Below, piece after piece: positions 1 through 12,900 of a DNA stretch of 64,000 bases. Each line of letters starts with the position of its first letter. Positions within the stretch are counted from its first letter, which is position 1. The translations under genes were made by a program, and so were the position numbers. The DNA is from Sinonovacula constricta (Eukaryota; Mollusca; Bivalvia; Cardiida; Solecurtidae). Location of the stretch: contig CM017568.1 in assembly GCA_007844125.1 (NCBI GenBank), positions 8,861,573 through 8,925,572 on the forward strand, in the 5' to 3' direction. A model generated the notes under the pieces. That model made no database searches and was not told where the DNA came from. It saw only the letters and a program-made list of their open reading frames with translations.

Positions 1-705
1 GCATTGCTTTATCCCTAATAGTTGAGAGCATTGCTTTAACTCTAATAGTTGAGAACATTGCCATAAGCCTAATAGTTTAGAGCATTGCTTTAACTCTAAT
101 AGTTGAGAGCATTGCTTTAACTCTAATAGTTAAGAGCATTGCTTTATCCCTAATAGTTGAGAGCATTGCTTTATCCCTAATAGTTGAGAGCATTGCTTTA
201 ACTCTAATAGTTGAGAACATTGCCATAAGCCTAATAATTGAGAGCATTGCTTTACCTCTAAAAGTTGAGAGCATTGCTTTAAGCCTAATAGTTGAGAGCA
301 TTGCTTTAACTCTAATAGTTGAGAGCATTGCTTTAACTCTTATAGTTGAGAGCATTGCTTTAAGCCTAATAGTTGAGAGCATTGCTTTAACCCTAATAGT
401 TGAGAGCATTGCTTTAACTCTAATAGTTGAGAGCATTGCTTTAACCCTAATTGTTGAGAGCATTGCTTTAACTCTAATAGTTGAGAGCATTGCTATAAGC
501 CTAATAGTTGAGAGCATTGCTGTAAGCCTAATAGTTGAGAGCATTGCTTTAACACTAATAGTTGAAAGCATTACTTAAAGCCTAATAGTTGAGAGCATTG
601 CTTTAACTCTAATAGTTGAGAGCAATGCTTTAAGCCTCATAGTTGAGAGCATTGCTTTAAGCCTAATAGTTGAGAGCATTGCTTTAACCCTAATAGTTGA
701 GAGCA
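1..705. repeat. 27-bp minisatellite, about 26 copies
   Basis: A 27-bp unit with core GAGAGCATTGCTTTAA followed by an (A/C)CTCTAATAGTT-type half is repeated head to tail from the window edge to about 705. The array probably continues to the left. Variants (ACTCTAATA, GCCTAATA, CCCTAATA) are intermixed. The unit length is a multiple of three, so the minus strand stays open for more than 160 codons as a nine-residue repeat (MLSTIRVKA type). I see no splice or expression signal and treat this as satellite DNA, not a gene. Confidence 0.95.
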
Positions 706-894
706 CTTGTTATTACGCTTTTAGCTGACGACCATTGATTAAATTAAATTAATTAACATATATTTAAACAATCATGAATTAATGTCAAAACTGTTGTTGT
801 TTGACTCTTTTTTAAGAATTAATCTAATCTGTTCAAATTATTTTATTGTAGTACTTAATGAGTAGTTGACAGTTGATTTTTACATTCTTCCTAA

Positions 895-1505
895 CAAAAA
901 ATCATGTCTTTTTTCAAAAGCATAATAAAGATTCATAGCAAAGTTACGAATAATTGAATCATTTTCGTTAGACATTAAATTCCTAAATGCTAAAGTATTT
1001 CTGTGTTCCAGAATAAAATGAAGCATATACATATTACGAAGTCTTTCGTACAATGGACATATGAAAAGAAAATGAAATTCGTCTTCTAATCCACTCTCAC
1101 AATATAAACATATTCTATCCTCTCTTGCAATACCAAAATATCTACCTGTTTCAACATTACGTTATGTGAGGAGCGTCTAAACTGTAACAATGCTTTTCTA
1201 AATTTTAGAATATCAACAGATGTAACATATTTCTCTAAGCCGAAGGAATGTTTATATTCTATATAATATCGAATTTTATTGTTACTTACAACACGGGACC
1301 TCCAGGTCTGAATAAATTGATCTTTTAGTCTATTGATAAAAACGTATATAAATGGATTTTTATTTGCTACATTTTGTGATTTCCATAGATATCCAAAGCC
1401 ATTTTTATATAGAAGACACCTAATATCAGTTACCCAATTTGAATATCCGATCGCGTCATAATGTTTGAGCATTTTATAACAACATTTAGCACATCTTGTA
1501 TCTTA
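895..1505 (-). mobile_element. Broken 3' end of a non-LTR (LINE) retrotransposon ORF
   Basis: Read on the minus strand, 1505-1150 encodes a segment with GYSNWVTDIRCLLYKNGFG and a downstream KYVTSVDILKFRKALLQFRR stretch. After a reading-frame change near 1150-1170 it continues with GRYFGIAREDRICLYCESG and then DEFHFLFICPLYERLRNMY. The last part is the Cys..Cys..His..Cys knuckle (C-x2-C-x8-H-x4-C) found after the reverse transcriptase in many animal LINEs, especially bivalve ones. No reverse transcriptase catalytic block is present. The frame change and short length show a dead 5'-truncated copy. The clade is not assigned. Confidence 0.75.
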
Positions 1506-4500
1506 TAGCAGTGGACTATGTGTATACCCTTATAAGAGAAGTACCAGATTGTACTGTTAGAGAACTTGTTTAAAAAAAGATCAAAATCTCGAAATAACAT
1601 GCATAACTAACTTCAGAAAGAATTTAAGAAAATGTACCAAAAAAGCACCATTCATATAAAAACAATTTCTTTAACTATATAATGTTTGTGACTTGATTTG
1701 AAAATTGTATAATTTTAAACTGCTTTTGTAATCTGCCTATATATTTATACATCTTTTGTATGTAATGATACAAATAAATGGGTCTTCTATAACCATTACT
1801 AAACATCGCGGCTATATTAAATACTGTTTCCCATCCTATTGTTAAAGTTTTGTCCCTTACCATGTTCGTGATGGTCGTTTTCAATACAGTTTTGACTTTA
1901 ACTAGATAACAGTTGAATGTTAATTAGTCATATTAACACCTACTTCCTGTAAAATTGTCATACCAGGCTAATGAATGTCAATTAATTAATGAAGATTAAT
2001 TATTATTAATTAAAAAAATAACAACATAAACTTTCGTTGTCACCACATGCACACTGTCATAAAAGGCATGCGTCAGGTATTAAATGTGACTGTAATATGT
2101 CATAATTGATTGCCTGGAGATAAAATAGTTGATGTTAATAAGACGATACGTATATGGTCGATTTGACAGACAGACAACAAAGAAACAGATGGTTTAAACT
2201 TTATTGCTGTGAGATGAGGGGGGATTGATGCATGATCAGGTAAAGGTTTCAATCTGCGGTGAATTATACACACCTAGTACAGGATATGACAAAAACATGG
2301 GTTTGTTACGTTTTCTCTTTTTATGTTGCAGAAACTTACACATCATTATATATTAAGTTCACTATCATTTACTTAATGTTGAATTTGCTCAAACACTTAA
2401 AGGTCGTTTCTGTCAAAACTATGAAATAAACAGAAATCGAAAAGAAGGCTGCTGTAAATGTAACTGACAATTACTGCTGCCGGTCTCCTAAACAACTACT
2501 CTGGAACCAACCAAACCCCGACAAATGAAGGAGCGTTTGTGATCAGTCGTTTTAAATGATTTGAACGTATTAATGCCCGTGTTCATAACAGTTTATTAAT
2601 CCTTTGACGAACAGTACAGTCAGTAGATCCTTAAATATGTTGTTCTATGGAACAAAACCATTGTTCAGTAAAATGTCGAACACGGTTAATAAACGAGTAT
2701 TTAAGAGTTTGTCTCATCATATCTAGGCTAATTTCAATTTCAATACTTCATTGCTAACAAAAAACTGCATTACCGTTATTATGGTTAAAAAGACATTTCA
2801 TTCATTGTACAGTTCATGGTTTGTAATTGTTGAGCCGTGACCTGTCGTGGGCGGGGTTAAACTGGATATGCCGGTCGCTCAAATTGTGCATGAAATAGGG
2901 TAAAGGTGTACTATCCAAAACAATTGTACCGGAGGAACGTTTAACATTTAACAATTAACATATTGGATAGTTCTTTCAACAAAAAGGAACGGTCAGTATA
3001 TTCCGATATGGATAGTTCCAGCTTGGTTTTATTCAATTTTCCCCAGTAATTGCATAGTATCGTTTCGGTTTGTATAGTTAGCGGAAATATTAAAAGCAAA
3101 TAAAACCTTAATAAACAGGACACTCATATTGTCACCATCTTGGTTGTCTTTGTTTTAACTGCCCAATTAAAATGACGTGATAAAATATACCGTATGTCCT
3201 TAACGCATTTGATTTACATTTAAATAATCGCATCGCTATTGAGCCAATCAGTGTTCTGGTTGTGAATGACGAATACAGTTCTTGATTTCCTCATGCGTAG
3301 TTTAACCATACATGCAATATGGTAGCTAAACTTTAAATGCCTAAATAGCAACGCCTTTGATGTTTTATTTTTTATTTTTTATGACAGCACACACTTTTAG
3401 AGGACGATATCTTTCACATATAATCAAGTGAGCAGGTGTTCTTTTGAAATTCAGTTTACAGTGTTATTAAGCAACGTTTTGCTGGTATTATAGAAAATTA
3501 AAAAGAGAACACATGAGCACTTGTTAGATCTAATAGCACGTGCAATAAATTGAGTCGCATGTTTTGTTAATCACTGGTGGAATTTGTCCATGTCATGTTT
3601 TATGGGAACTAGAATTTATGTTTCAAACAAATATGTTATTACGTTTAAGTGAAATGTGAAACTACGTATTGCGTATATTGTATATGCAGCCATAGGATGC
3701 ATGCTGTATTGTATATGCTACCATAGGATGCATGCTGTATTGTATATGCTACAATAGGATGCATGCTGTATTGAGTGGGACAGAAGTCAATTAACAAGAA
3801 ATAGGAATAGGAATCAAATAAGACAACAACAGTTTTTTAAAACAAACTGATATATAGTTACATCGTTTATTTGAGAAATGATTCTTGTTATCAATAATAT
3901 TTAAGTCGTGTAATTTTAAACCTTTACAAAAGGTAATGGCATGATGTAGGAAATAAGAACAACAACATTTCTTCCACAGACTTAGAAAAGATCTGATCTC
4001 GACTCATATAAATTGTTTATTGCCATGATACTTTAATTGTTACTCTGGGTGTTTGGATAAAAATAAATGCAACCAAGAGGTACGCCCGTCCCCAAGGGGT
4101 ATTAATGGCTTCTCGGTTTCTTACTTTATGGATTCGAGTCATGTTAGGGCGAAGAAGTAATTGTAAGACGGCCCTTCAGCTGACCCCGAAGAACAAAAAG
4201 TTTATTTTAGTTGTATATGTTTTATTATCCCCATGATTAACGACATGCTGTGGCGTTTTGGTACGTTGTTGGCCGAGGAGTTATACAATAGGATTTATTA
4301 AAATAAACCTACATACGTTAGAAACAGAAAGAGCCAAAAGACAATAAGGGATATTCAGTAATTACGTCTAAAGCTGTTATGATTTCACATAACTATGTCT
4401 GCCTTGTAATCTGCCTTGTATAAGCTACAGTTTTTGTTTGGGGACGTTTAAGTGTACATCAAAGTTGTTGTCAATGTAATTAACTTTCTCAAATACTATT

Positions 4501-6792
4501 TTGTTTGATCTGCACGCAAGAATAAACAATATCCATGTTTGATCTTTTTTTTTTTTAAGATTAAGGACATTTTATTTTAATGTTAAATGTGGCATAGTTA
4601 ATATCACCATAATATATTAACATGTAAGTATAGTTAATTACACAAACGTATATTTTCTTACTTCAGTAACAGTTTATGTTGTATTTATTTAATATAGATT
4701 ATTTGCCTTGATATTGCTAATGTTGCAAGTTTTATGTGATCTTTTTTCTCACAATAGTAATCTAGTTTTCTGTGTGTTATTCCGTTCGTTCATTTAAAAC
4801 CTACTTTATGCCAACTTTCTGTGTATGATGGGACAGATGTGAATAATTCATTTCGCCTTATTATTCTGTCATCAGAAAAGTAACGAAAATGACTATAAAT
4901 GATTATAATGGTTATGTATTAGTTTCTCTTTCTTCTTGATGTTGTGTATTTTAATGCGTTCTACCTAATTATAGTCAAAGTGAATTTGTACTGTAACTGT
5001 AATTGTTAGGCTAGATTATGTATATTAGCATCAAAACTCACAGAAGAAACAAGGATTGATCATTGAATATAATGGATGTTACGTGGTATCATTTACATCA
5101 TGCATAAATTTACGAGATCATTGATGCTTTAACACGACATTAACAGGTACTAAAATATCAACTTTTAAATTGCATTCTTCATATTTATTCATCTTATTAA
5201 AAATTCTCCGACAATGCAACTTAATGGGCGTGCTTATAAAACATATTTTGTGTTGAAAAATGCACACATCGTCAACTTTGGTAAATTGTCTCGTTTCCTT
5301 TTTAAATATACGAGTATTGTTTAACGTTAAATCGCCAAAAGAGCCTAATAACCCGACAACCCCCAAAAAAACATTTCTTTTTACGATACTTTACATGTTT
5401 AGACCGAGTGACACAATGTGTGTCATTTGCATGTTTTCATTAATACAGTAGATGAATAAGACATTTACCCACGGTAAAATGCTTCATAAAACTGTGATAT
5501 CTCCAAACGTGGATACTTCAAGATGCATTCAAGCTTCGCTTTAATAATGATGCTGCGCAACGGCAATTTAAGTTTTCAATGCTACTGTTTTATAAGCCAC
5601 ATCCGCTTGACGGTCAAATCACCAAAATAAAAGAAAGCTGAAAAGAAAATTCTTGATACAATATATGGTAAATGAAGATTAAAATTGTTTTGAAAATTGT
5701 TCTTCTCCACTTACACTGCCGTTCGATAGAGTTGCTGAACAAATTGATGTAAGCTGCTCGTACCGTAGTGATTTAAGTTTATGCGACTAATTGAATGGTT
5801 CTATTTACTTTTGAGAACTGACAATTATGAATATAAATGTACAAGAAAACCGTTACTGCGAAGCATCAAAGGCGACGCAAACGATTAAAACAAATTTAAA
5901 AAAAAAAAAAATTGGGATACATTTTTTTAAACTTAATTGAAGGAGATTTCCTGCAGCTTTCTTTATTCCAATACATGTAAATAAATAAATTACAATAAAA
6001 TATAACAAAATAAAAAATAGAAACACATGTACCGAATTATGTCCCGTATTTTACCAGGTTTATGAAACTCAAAACAAAACTTTCTCCATGTGCAAATTTC
6101 AATTAGAATTTCATCAATAGGCGTCGCGCTCCAATAAAGAAAAAACAATGACCTTTTAGACAGATCCCTCAATAAAAATAAGCGAGGTATTCGAATGAGC
6201 ATTTGCTGATAGATTTCAAAATAGTACGGCTTCCTAACTACTTAACCTGCTGTTAAGTTATTTAGATAACCTCCAAAGAAACTTTCTTTTAAATAACAAC
6301 TCTTGTAATTGCCAAAACACATACTGGTCAATCAATCAATCAAAATTATTATTATTTCATGCAGTTTTGAAACAGAATCGTTTTATATTTAGTAAGCTCT
6401 TTTACCAAAAGACCATCGTTAGGATTTTAATGATTTCTTCTTTGCTTTTTGCCGATAAACAAATGTATAAATCATATATATATATATAATATGATATAGT
6501 ATTATTTCTTTATATATTTAAACAACACAAATAAATGTGGGCTACCATAAGCAAACCTAGTGTTATTGTTCTGTAGTTTCCCATGTCTTCTAACTTTGAA
6601 TCCCTTTTCAGTTCCTTCTCTTTAATTTTCTTAAATCTGTCTACTGGGTTTTGTTTGTAAATAGTAAAACGTCAAACATTGTTATCATTATATCATTTCG
6701 TAGAGCCGAGATTTGAGACTTGGGTATCTCTCTTGTCACTTTTTCATGTTAGTTATTTCTTTATTAACTTTGTTTATTATAACATCCACTAG
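1506..6792. other. Intergenic or upstream intron space, no gene recognised
   Basis: AT-rich sequence with only short chance reading frames. I looked for an upstream + strand exon (signal peptide ending at a phase-1 donor) that could join the vWA exon at 6793 and found none. The true 5' end of that gene therefore lies either outside the window or in an exon too short or divergent to recognise. Short (TCAA)n tracts near 6330 and AT-rich dinucleotide tracts near 6475 are present. Confidence 0.6.
3676..3773. repeat. 31-bp tandem repeat, about 3 copies
   Basis: Three adjacent units of 31 bp with the core CATAGGATGCATGCTGTATT, differing by single bases (cagcc / ctacc / ctaca before the core). The third unit runs into a partial fourth (tattgag). 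Confidence 0.9.
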
Positions 6793-6962
6793 AATGTCGT
6801 TCGATGATGGACCTGGTGTTGGTTGTGGACGGGTCTGACAGTATCTCCGCCACTGACTACGACAAACAGCGGGCGGCCCTCGCCAGCCTGGTCAAGTCGC
6901 TAGATATCGGGCCCAGAATGGCACGAATAGGGGTCGTTGTGTACAGTACTGGAATATCACAG
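6793..6962 (+). CDS. vWA domain exon 1 of 3
   Basis: The acceptor TCCACTAG ends at 6792 and the donor GTTAGT starts at 6963. The exon enters in phase 1, reads a Cys (CRSMMDLVLVVDGSDS) and carries the first MIDAS motif DxSxS as DGSDS. It continues through the first helix to YSTGISQ and leaves in phase 0. The Cys just before the domain is typical of secreted vWA proteins. The ATG at 6804 is internal to the domain and is not a real start. Confidence 0.93.
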
Positions 6963-9900
6963 GTTAGTGTATGGGATCGGGTCATACATGTTTAGTTTCC
7001 AGGACGGCACGGATCAAACGAACAAAGACGGCCCGGACCAGTAAAATCTGCCTATTCCTGCGTATTAAACCTATCCACAAACACACACCGCGATTTTTAC
7101 AAGTCGCCACGAAATGGTAAATTTTCAGATTTTGCTTGGAACCAATTCTTAGTTTCTTATAATTTGCGTACATTCGGATTTAGTTCCTCAATCCTTTAAG
7201 CAGTTGGGAATGTGTGGCGCAGTATTAACATTTTACAAAGTTACATACAAACTTCCAACTCTGTTAGTCGTTTAAGTGTATTGTGCCTAATTGGTATTAT
7301 AACTGAAACGTAGGCTAGACATTCGATGAACCCGTTATGTATTCTTAAATGTCGTAATAGTTTTGACAATATTTGTGCAACTACCGCCATGAAACAACGG
7401 GTAACGCACAAAGAATTGTAAATTTGATTTGGGTGAAGATGAAGCATATGACATTTGACACATAACTGGGTTTTCTGTAATACTACTTTATTAGCTACTG
7501 TTTGTTGTCTGCAGGTGATCCCGATTTCGGACAACAAGAAAATGCTGGTGCAGGAAATGTATAAGCTGAGTCACCCCAGGGATGGGACGAATACCGCCCT
7601 TGGTATTGAATCTATGATAGACCTTTATGCCAAAGATGCCAGACAGAACGTCCCCTGGGTGTGTATCGTCATTACCGACGGACTGAGTAAGGACCCCGAC
7701 AAAACGGCCGCGCAAGCCGCCAGGGCCCGGGAAATGGGTAGGTCGTCGATTACGGGCATTTTACCGAACAATTACACTAAGATTTTTTTGTTTCTTGTGT
7801 TTCTTGGCTCTTCATTAATTACAAGATTTTGAATGTTGTGATATTATAAAGGCTTGGAAAAAATGATGAAATCAGTTGGGATTTGTTTTATGTTTGAGAA
7901 ATTCAGGCGAATTGATCTGATCTGTTCGAAAATTGTGAAAACTTTTAAATTTTTCTCGACTATGTATGGTACCGTGGTGGACGCTCAGCGCCGAACATTG
8001 CTGATCAATCGACCGCTTAAACTGTGTGCATGCTACAACAGCTGTGTTTCTTGTGTATAGCCATGTCTCTTGTGTTCACTGGTTCGTAAATATATTCTAC
8101 TCTGTTTGTCAAAGCGAATTTTCTCCTGATCTGTTTAGGATATTTAGGACTTATCTTGTTGTTGTGCCTGTATGTTGTTGTTTTTTGTTTTGTTTTTGTA
8201 TTTTTTATTTATTTATTTATTTATTTTATCTGTTTATTGGTTCTACGGACTTCTATGGATAGCATTATGGGTAAGCCAGATACCGCTCACTAAAGGCTTA
8301 TCTCTTGTAAGATCAGGTTTATTGTATGCGTAGTGCTAATAAACAGCATTACTAGTAATTTACATCACGGAAAGTGACATGGAGGACAGTGAAGAAAGAG
8401 GAGTCAGCGTCCCCGCCTGAGCGTTTCGAACAAACGGAAAACGTCACTACAAGAGAAGCCCAGAATAAAAGACAGAATTCCCTTCCGAAGTTGAGACAGG
8501 CAGCAATTAGGAAAAACTTTCGAAATATATTCTCATAACTGCTCTTCAGGAATCATCCTTGCAAAGTCGATCCTGTTTTAATAGACCTACTCAAACCTGT
8601 GGTTGAAACAACATTATCTGATGTTAACAAGACCAAGTTGCAACTGATCGAATAAACAACGGCTCCAAGACAAGCGATTGAAAAACAAACTAAAATGATT
8701 GCTGATAGAGAGGCTGAACTGGAAGAAATAAACATTTGAAGAAATGCATTCCAATCTGGCAAGACATTCTAGTTATTTAAACAATTATTTGGAGCAATAT
8801 AGTAAAAGGAATTATCCGCCCATTAGCAATATTGCCATCAGTAAAGAGCATTTCAAAACCAGGCACGTCCTGGCATTCATTAAACAGAGCATATTGAAGT
8901 AACTACCACAAAGATCAGAAGCCACAAATGCTGATCAAAATAAATCATACCAGACATGGCAGCAGTATTTCAAGCAAGGAAAATCCTGAAAGGAAATGAA
9001 CAGAAAGTCCAAGCATGAATTGGTAGGAAGCCGTGTCATACGAAGGCAAAACACATTAATATCTGACTTCTGGACGCACTGTGGTAAACTAAATATGTTT
9101 AAACTAAACAATATATTCACATTGCATGCAACTCTCGACAAATCAACTTTTCATTTGATACCTTCAAATAATATGAAAGCAAAGTGTCAACTACTTTATC
9201 TTTTGACAACAGTTGTTGTACAATGCTTTTTGAAAAAGATGTTACCTACGCTGCTAACAAGACTAAAGCTGTGATCTGATAGCTCAGAAAAGTCGAATAT
9301 AAAAAAAATATCAGCGACATTATGATTATACATGTAATTGAGAGACACCAACAATTAACACATACTTATAATTTGCAACTGAAAATGCAAATCGTTTGTT
9401 CAAATTTACACGTACTCTTTTGGGTGGAGGTGGCAATGTTTCTAAAATAAGATTATTTTTTTTACTGACTAATTATAACGGTTCGCGCTTATTGAGAGTT
9501 TGGTAAATTTTCTCATTTAGGTAACGTTCACTTTATTTACTGCAAATACACAAAGTGTGTTTAATTTGAGCAGGGCAATCATCTAAACAAAGAAAAAGTA
9601 TACAATATTTTACAACTAAAATAAAACTTTGACAGGTAATCTTCTGAACACAGGATACATCCACAGTATATATTATCATCAATTTAGTGTCCACGTATCA
9701 AGGGCATGGGACTTTTCTAAAATAAGATACATTGACCTTATTTATTGACACAAATGATGTTTGGCATGTTCTTTATTTATTGGCAGTTAATTAACGTATA
9801 ACTATATGCATATTTGATTCTGTTATGCAATTTATTGAGATGGATCTGTAATTGTGTAAATTATTCCATAAAACAAGTACAGCTCTCCTGTTCTGATTCA

Positions 9901-12900
9901 GCACGTTTCTTTGATATTAATGTGAGAAAACTGGTCTTTAAATAGTCCGGATTTGTTGTCTTATTTTACCTTAAATACTTAATAACATTGTATAAATACA
10001 TTTCAATTTCATTTTGAATGCGTTCTATGAGACATGCCTATCGACCACAGTAATAAAAATAATTTTAATTATTGCATTTTTTGCATCTTAAATAAAAATG
10101 AGTAGGTAACACAAATGTTTGCCTATATCAGATACCTGTAATAATACCTTACCACTGTCTTGGGGAATTCTGGTCATGATCTCTCAATAAACCCATACTT
10201 AAGTCTAAAATAAAACGGTCTGGAAAACTACTTCAGAGAGGACTTAACCTTGACAAAATATAATGTGATTTCAATTGTCAGTTGCCACGTGGTTTCAACA
10301 GTTTGAAAATAGTTTTCTCTACAGAGTGCCTCAGATAGGAAATAACTGTTTGCAATGAATACTGGAGATTTATGCTTTGCCCTACACACAGATAGGGTAT
10401 CAACGAACAACATGTTGCGGGATCGTTTTAGCTGACAAAGAATTTTGTTATTTGAGATTATTTTGGTCCAAACAGTCGAGTATCGCCTTTAAGTTTGTTT
10501 CTCATTTACAAAAAACTGACAATTGGCTATTTGATTTCTGGAAAATATTTTGCATATCTAATTACGCAAAAAAGTAAGGCAAAGTTGAACGCACATGTCT
10601 AAAGAGCTATCTCTCTCCAGAACACATGTTGTAGAGATGTCTAGCCTGTACTTGTTCAGCTGCAAAAGCTGCTGAAATAACATCACGCAAGCCTACAATT
10701 TTCATATATTTTATATATTTCATATATAAATCAATGCCTTTCCTACAACCTTGTTTATGCGTACATGCGTGGACAAATACATTGTCTTCCATCAGTACAT
10801 GAACGGTACACAAAAAAACGAAGATACATTAACACACATCCACATGGAACCTCACGTTTACTCATTTAACACACTAACTAATGAGTGCACGTTTGTTTAT
10901 TAGAAATTCAAATACACTTTTTAAACTAAATGTAAAAAATAATAAACGTTGAAGATTGTTTATATATATGGACAAATCGAACAATTAAAACTCATTTCAG
11001 GCATGGAATTTCGGACGGGTCAGAGTTTTAAGCGCTTCCGCTTCTGCACGAATGACAAAAACTTTCATATGAACAGGTCCGCCAGCTAAAGTTCTCTGCC
11101 CCGACCCTTCCTCCCCTTTTTAAAGATGTACGTCTCGATAATAACGATACTTTCAAAATGAAAGAAAAACTAACAAAACTATTTCAATATTATAATTACT
11201 ATTTTAAAAACTCTTTTTTCAGGCATAAACATGTTCGCTGTGGGTATCTCTCATGACATTCGGAAGTCCGAGCTGGAGGCCATAGCCTCTGGACCAGAGC
11301 AAGTCCTCATGTTAACCAGTTTTGACCAGCTCAGCGTCTCCCTCACCAGTCTCATGAAGGTTGTCTGCCGTGAGTAATTTCTTCATTGTTTACATATTTG
11401 CCAAACAAACTGTGTTCAGACGCAGAAACACTGTGGTGCGGCCAGCTTTAATAAGCGTCTTGGTAAAATTAGGTTAAACCGCATATTCTTAACTTTGTTG
11501 AAAACGTCAAGGACAATTTAAACCACAAAAGTAATTGATTAAACAATTGCTTTTGATCGCTAGTTTAAATGTAAGCATGTTCTTCTACAGAAAAATGTGT
11601 TTTCCTCATGGGAAAGTCATACGTGCCCTTATGTTGAAACTATTACGGCCACTCAAAGCCCAGACGATTTTTGTCGTCATGTATATACATGTACGTCATG
11701 AAAACTTATTGGCCTGCTAGGAACGCAATGATTTTAAAACATTTAAATGCAGTTCTTATTTATCTACTTTAAACTGTGACAAAGAAGAATTTTAAAACAT
11801 TCCTCATTCAATAATGCAGTTGGATAAGTGTTGCTACAGACGTCAGTATTAGATCCAAAGTTTGCGGTGTGTTATCTTAACCATATTTCAAAGAGACAAG
11901 CTCACTGCAGAAACGTGGCCGTGTTCTGAGATAAAATTCCTCTTTAAAACGATTTTGAAAGAGTTCGAGCAAGAAAATATTTCAATGACGCAATCATTAC
12001 GTTATTTTGTTGATGTCATATTTTAATATATACAGACCAAGATCGCTTGATGAGGCTCCATTGCAGCCTAAGACATTTTGTTAGAATATTTTAACATTAT
12101 TACTCACCCAGACAAACGCATATCATGGAGAGTGTTTATATTAATATTAATTTAAATTATAATCGCTCGATCATCTACAGCATAAAAAGGCAAGGAGACG
12201 ACCCTATGGCATGTATCATCAAACGTTAAGGACGTAGACCACCACAGATAATAATAATATTTATAAAAAGAAAGTTTGTGTAAATAAATGTATGCATGTG
12301 CGTAATTTAAAAAAGCTTTAATTGATGTCTCCTGACAACTACAGCCAGTAAATATCGAAAACGTATTTGCGGTGAACTTTTATTGCTTCGTTTTATTTCC
12401 TTGCCTAGAAATGGGCTTTACGACATTCCTGTGGCAAACTTAAAGTTTGCGAAAAGTTAGAATTTAAATCAATAGAATATATTTGTTACGTGTAATTCTG
12501 TACTGTAACCGAATGTATAATAAAAATCAGCTGGACCATGTACATCTTCGTGCTTCCGATCATTTTATTTAATAGTTATGACCCTAGTAATATTTCTTGT
12601 CAGTATCGGGATACGAAGGCTATGGCAAGGAATCGTGGCGACCGGATATAATTGCTTCTTATTGTCGAAGAGTGTAAGAAAACGACACGAACTGTTTAGG
12701 TATTGCGCCTTTTTAATCGCCCCGTCACATGCTTATATTTTAGGTTTTTAAAAACATAACGTCTTTGCCGCGAGAAAAGCTCAAAATCTGAACAGAGTCG
12801 TAGAAAGAATTTCTGCATTTTAATAAACACTCAGTGTTGTAGACTGGGGCATGTGTTCAATATGAGGGGAATGCGTTCATAAAAGCCAAATAAATTCAGT

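Noticed and set aside
2941..3123. Minus-strand frame with a signal-peptide-like start (MSCLLRFYLLLIFPLTIQT)
   Set aside because: No donor site in the right place, no domain, AT-rich codon use and no downstream exons on that strand.
4085..4200. GGATTCGAGTC as a tRNA B box
   Set aside because: Only the central bases match; there is no A box and no repeat partner.
8380..8760. Possible decayed retroelement gag-like coding stretch
   Set aside because: More balanced composition than the intron around it, but stops in all frames and no recognisable motif.
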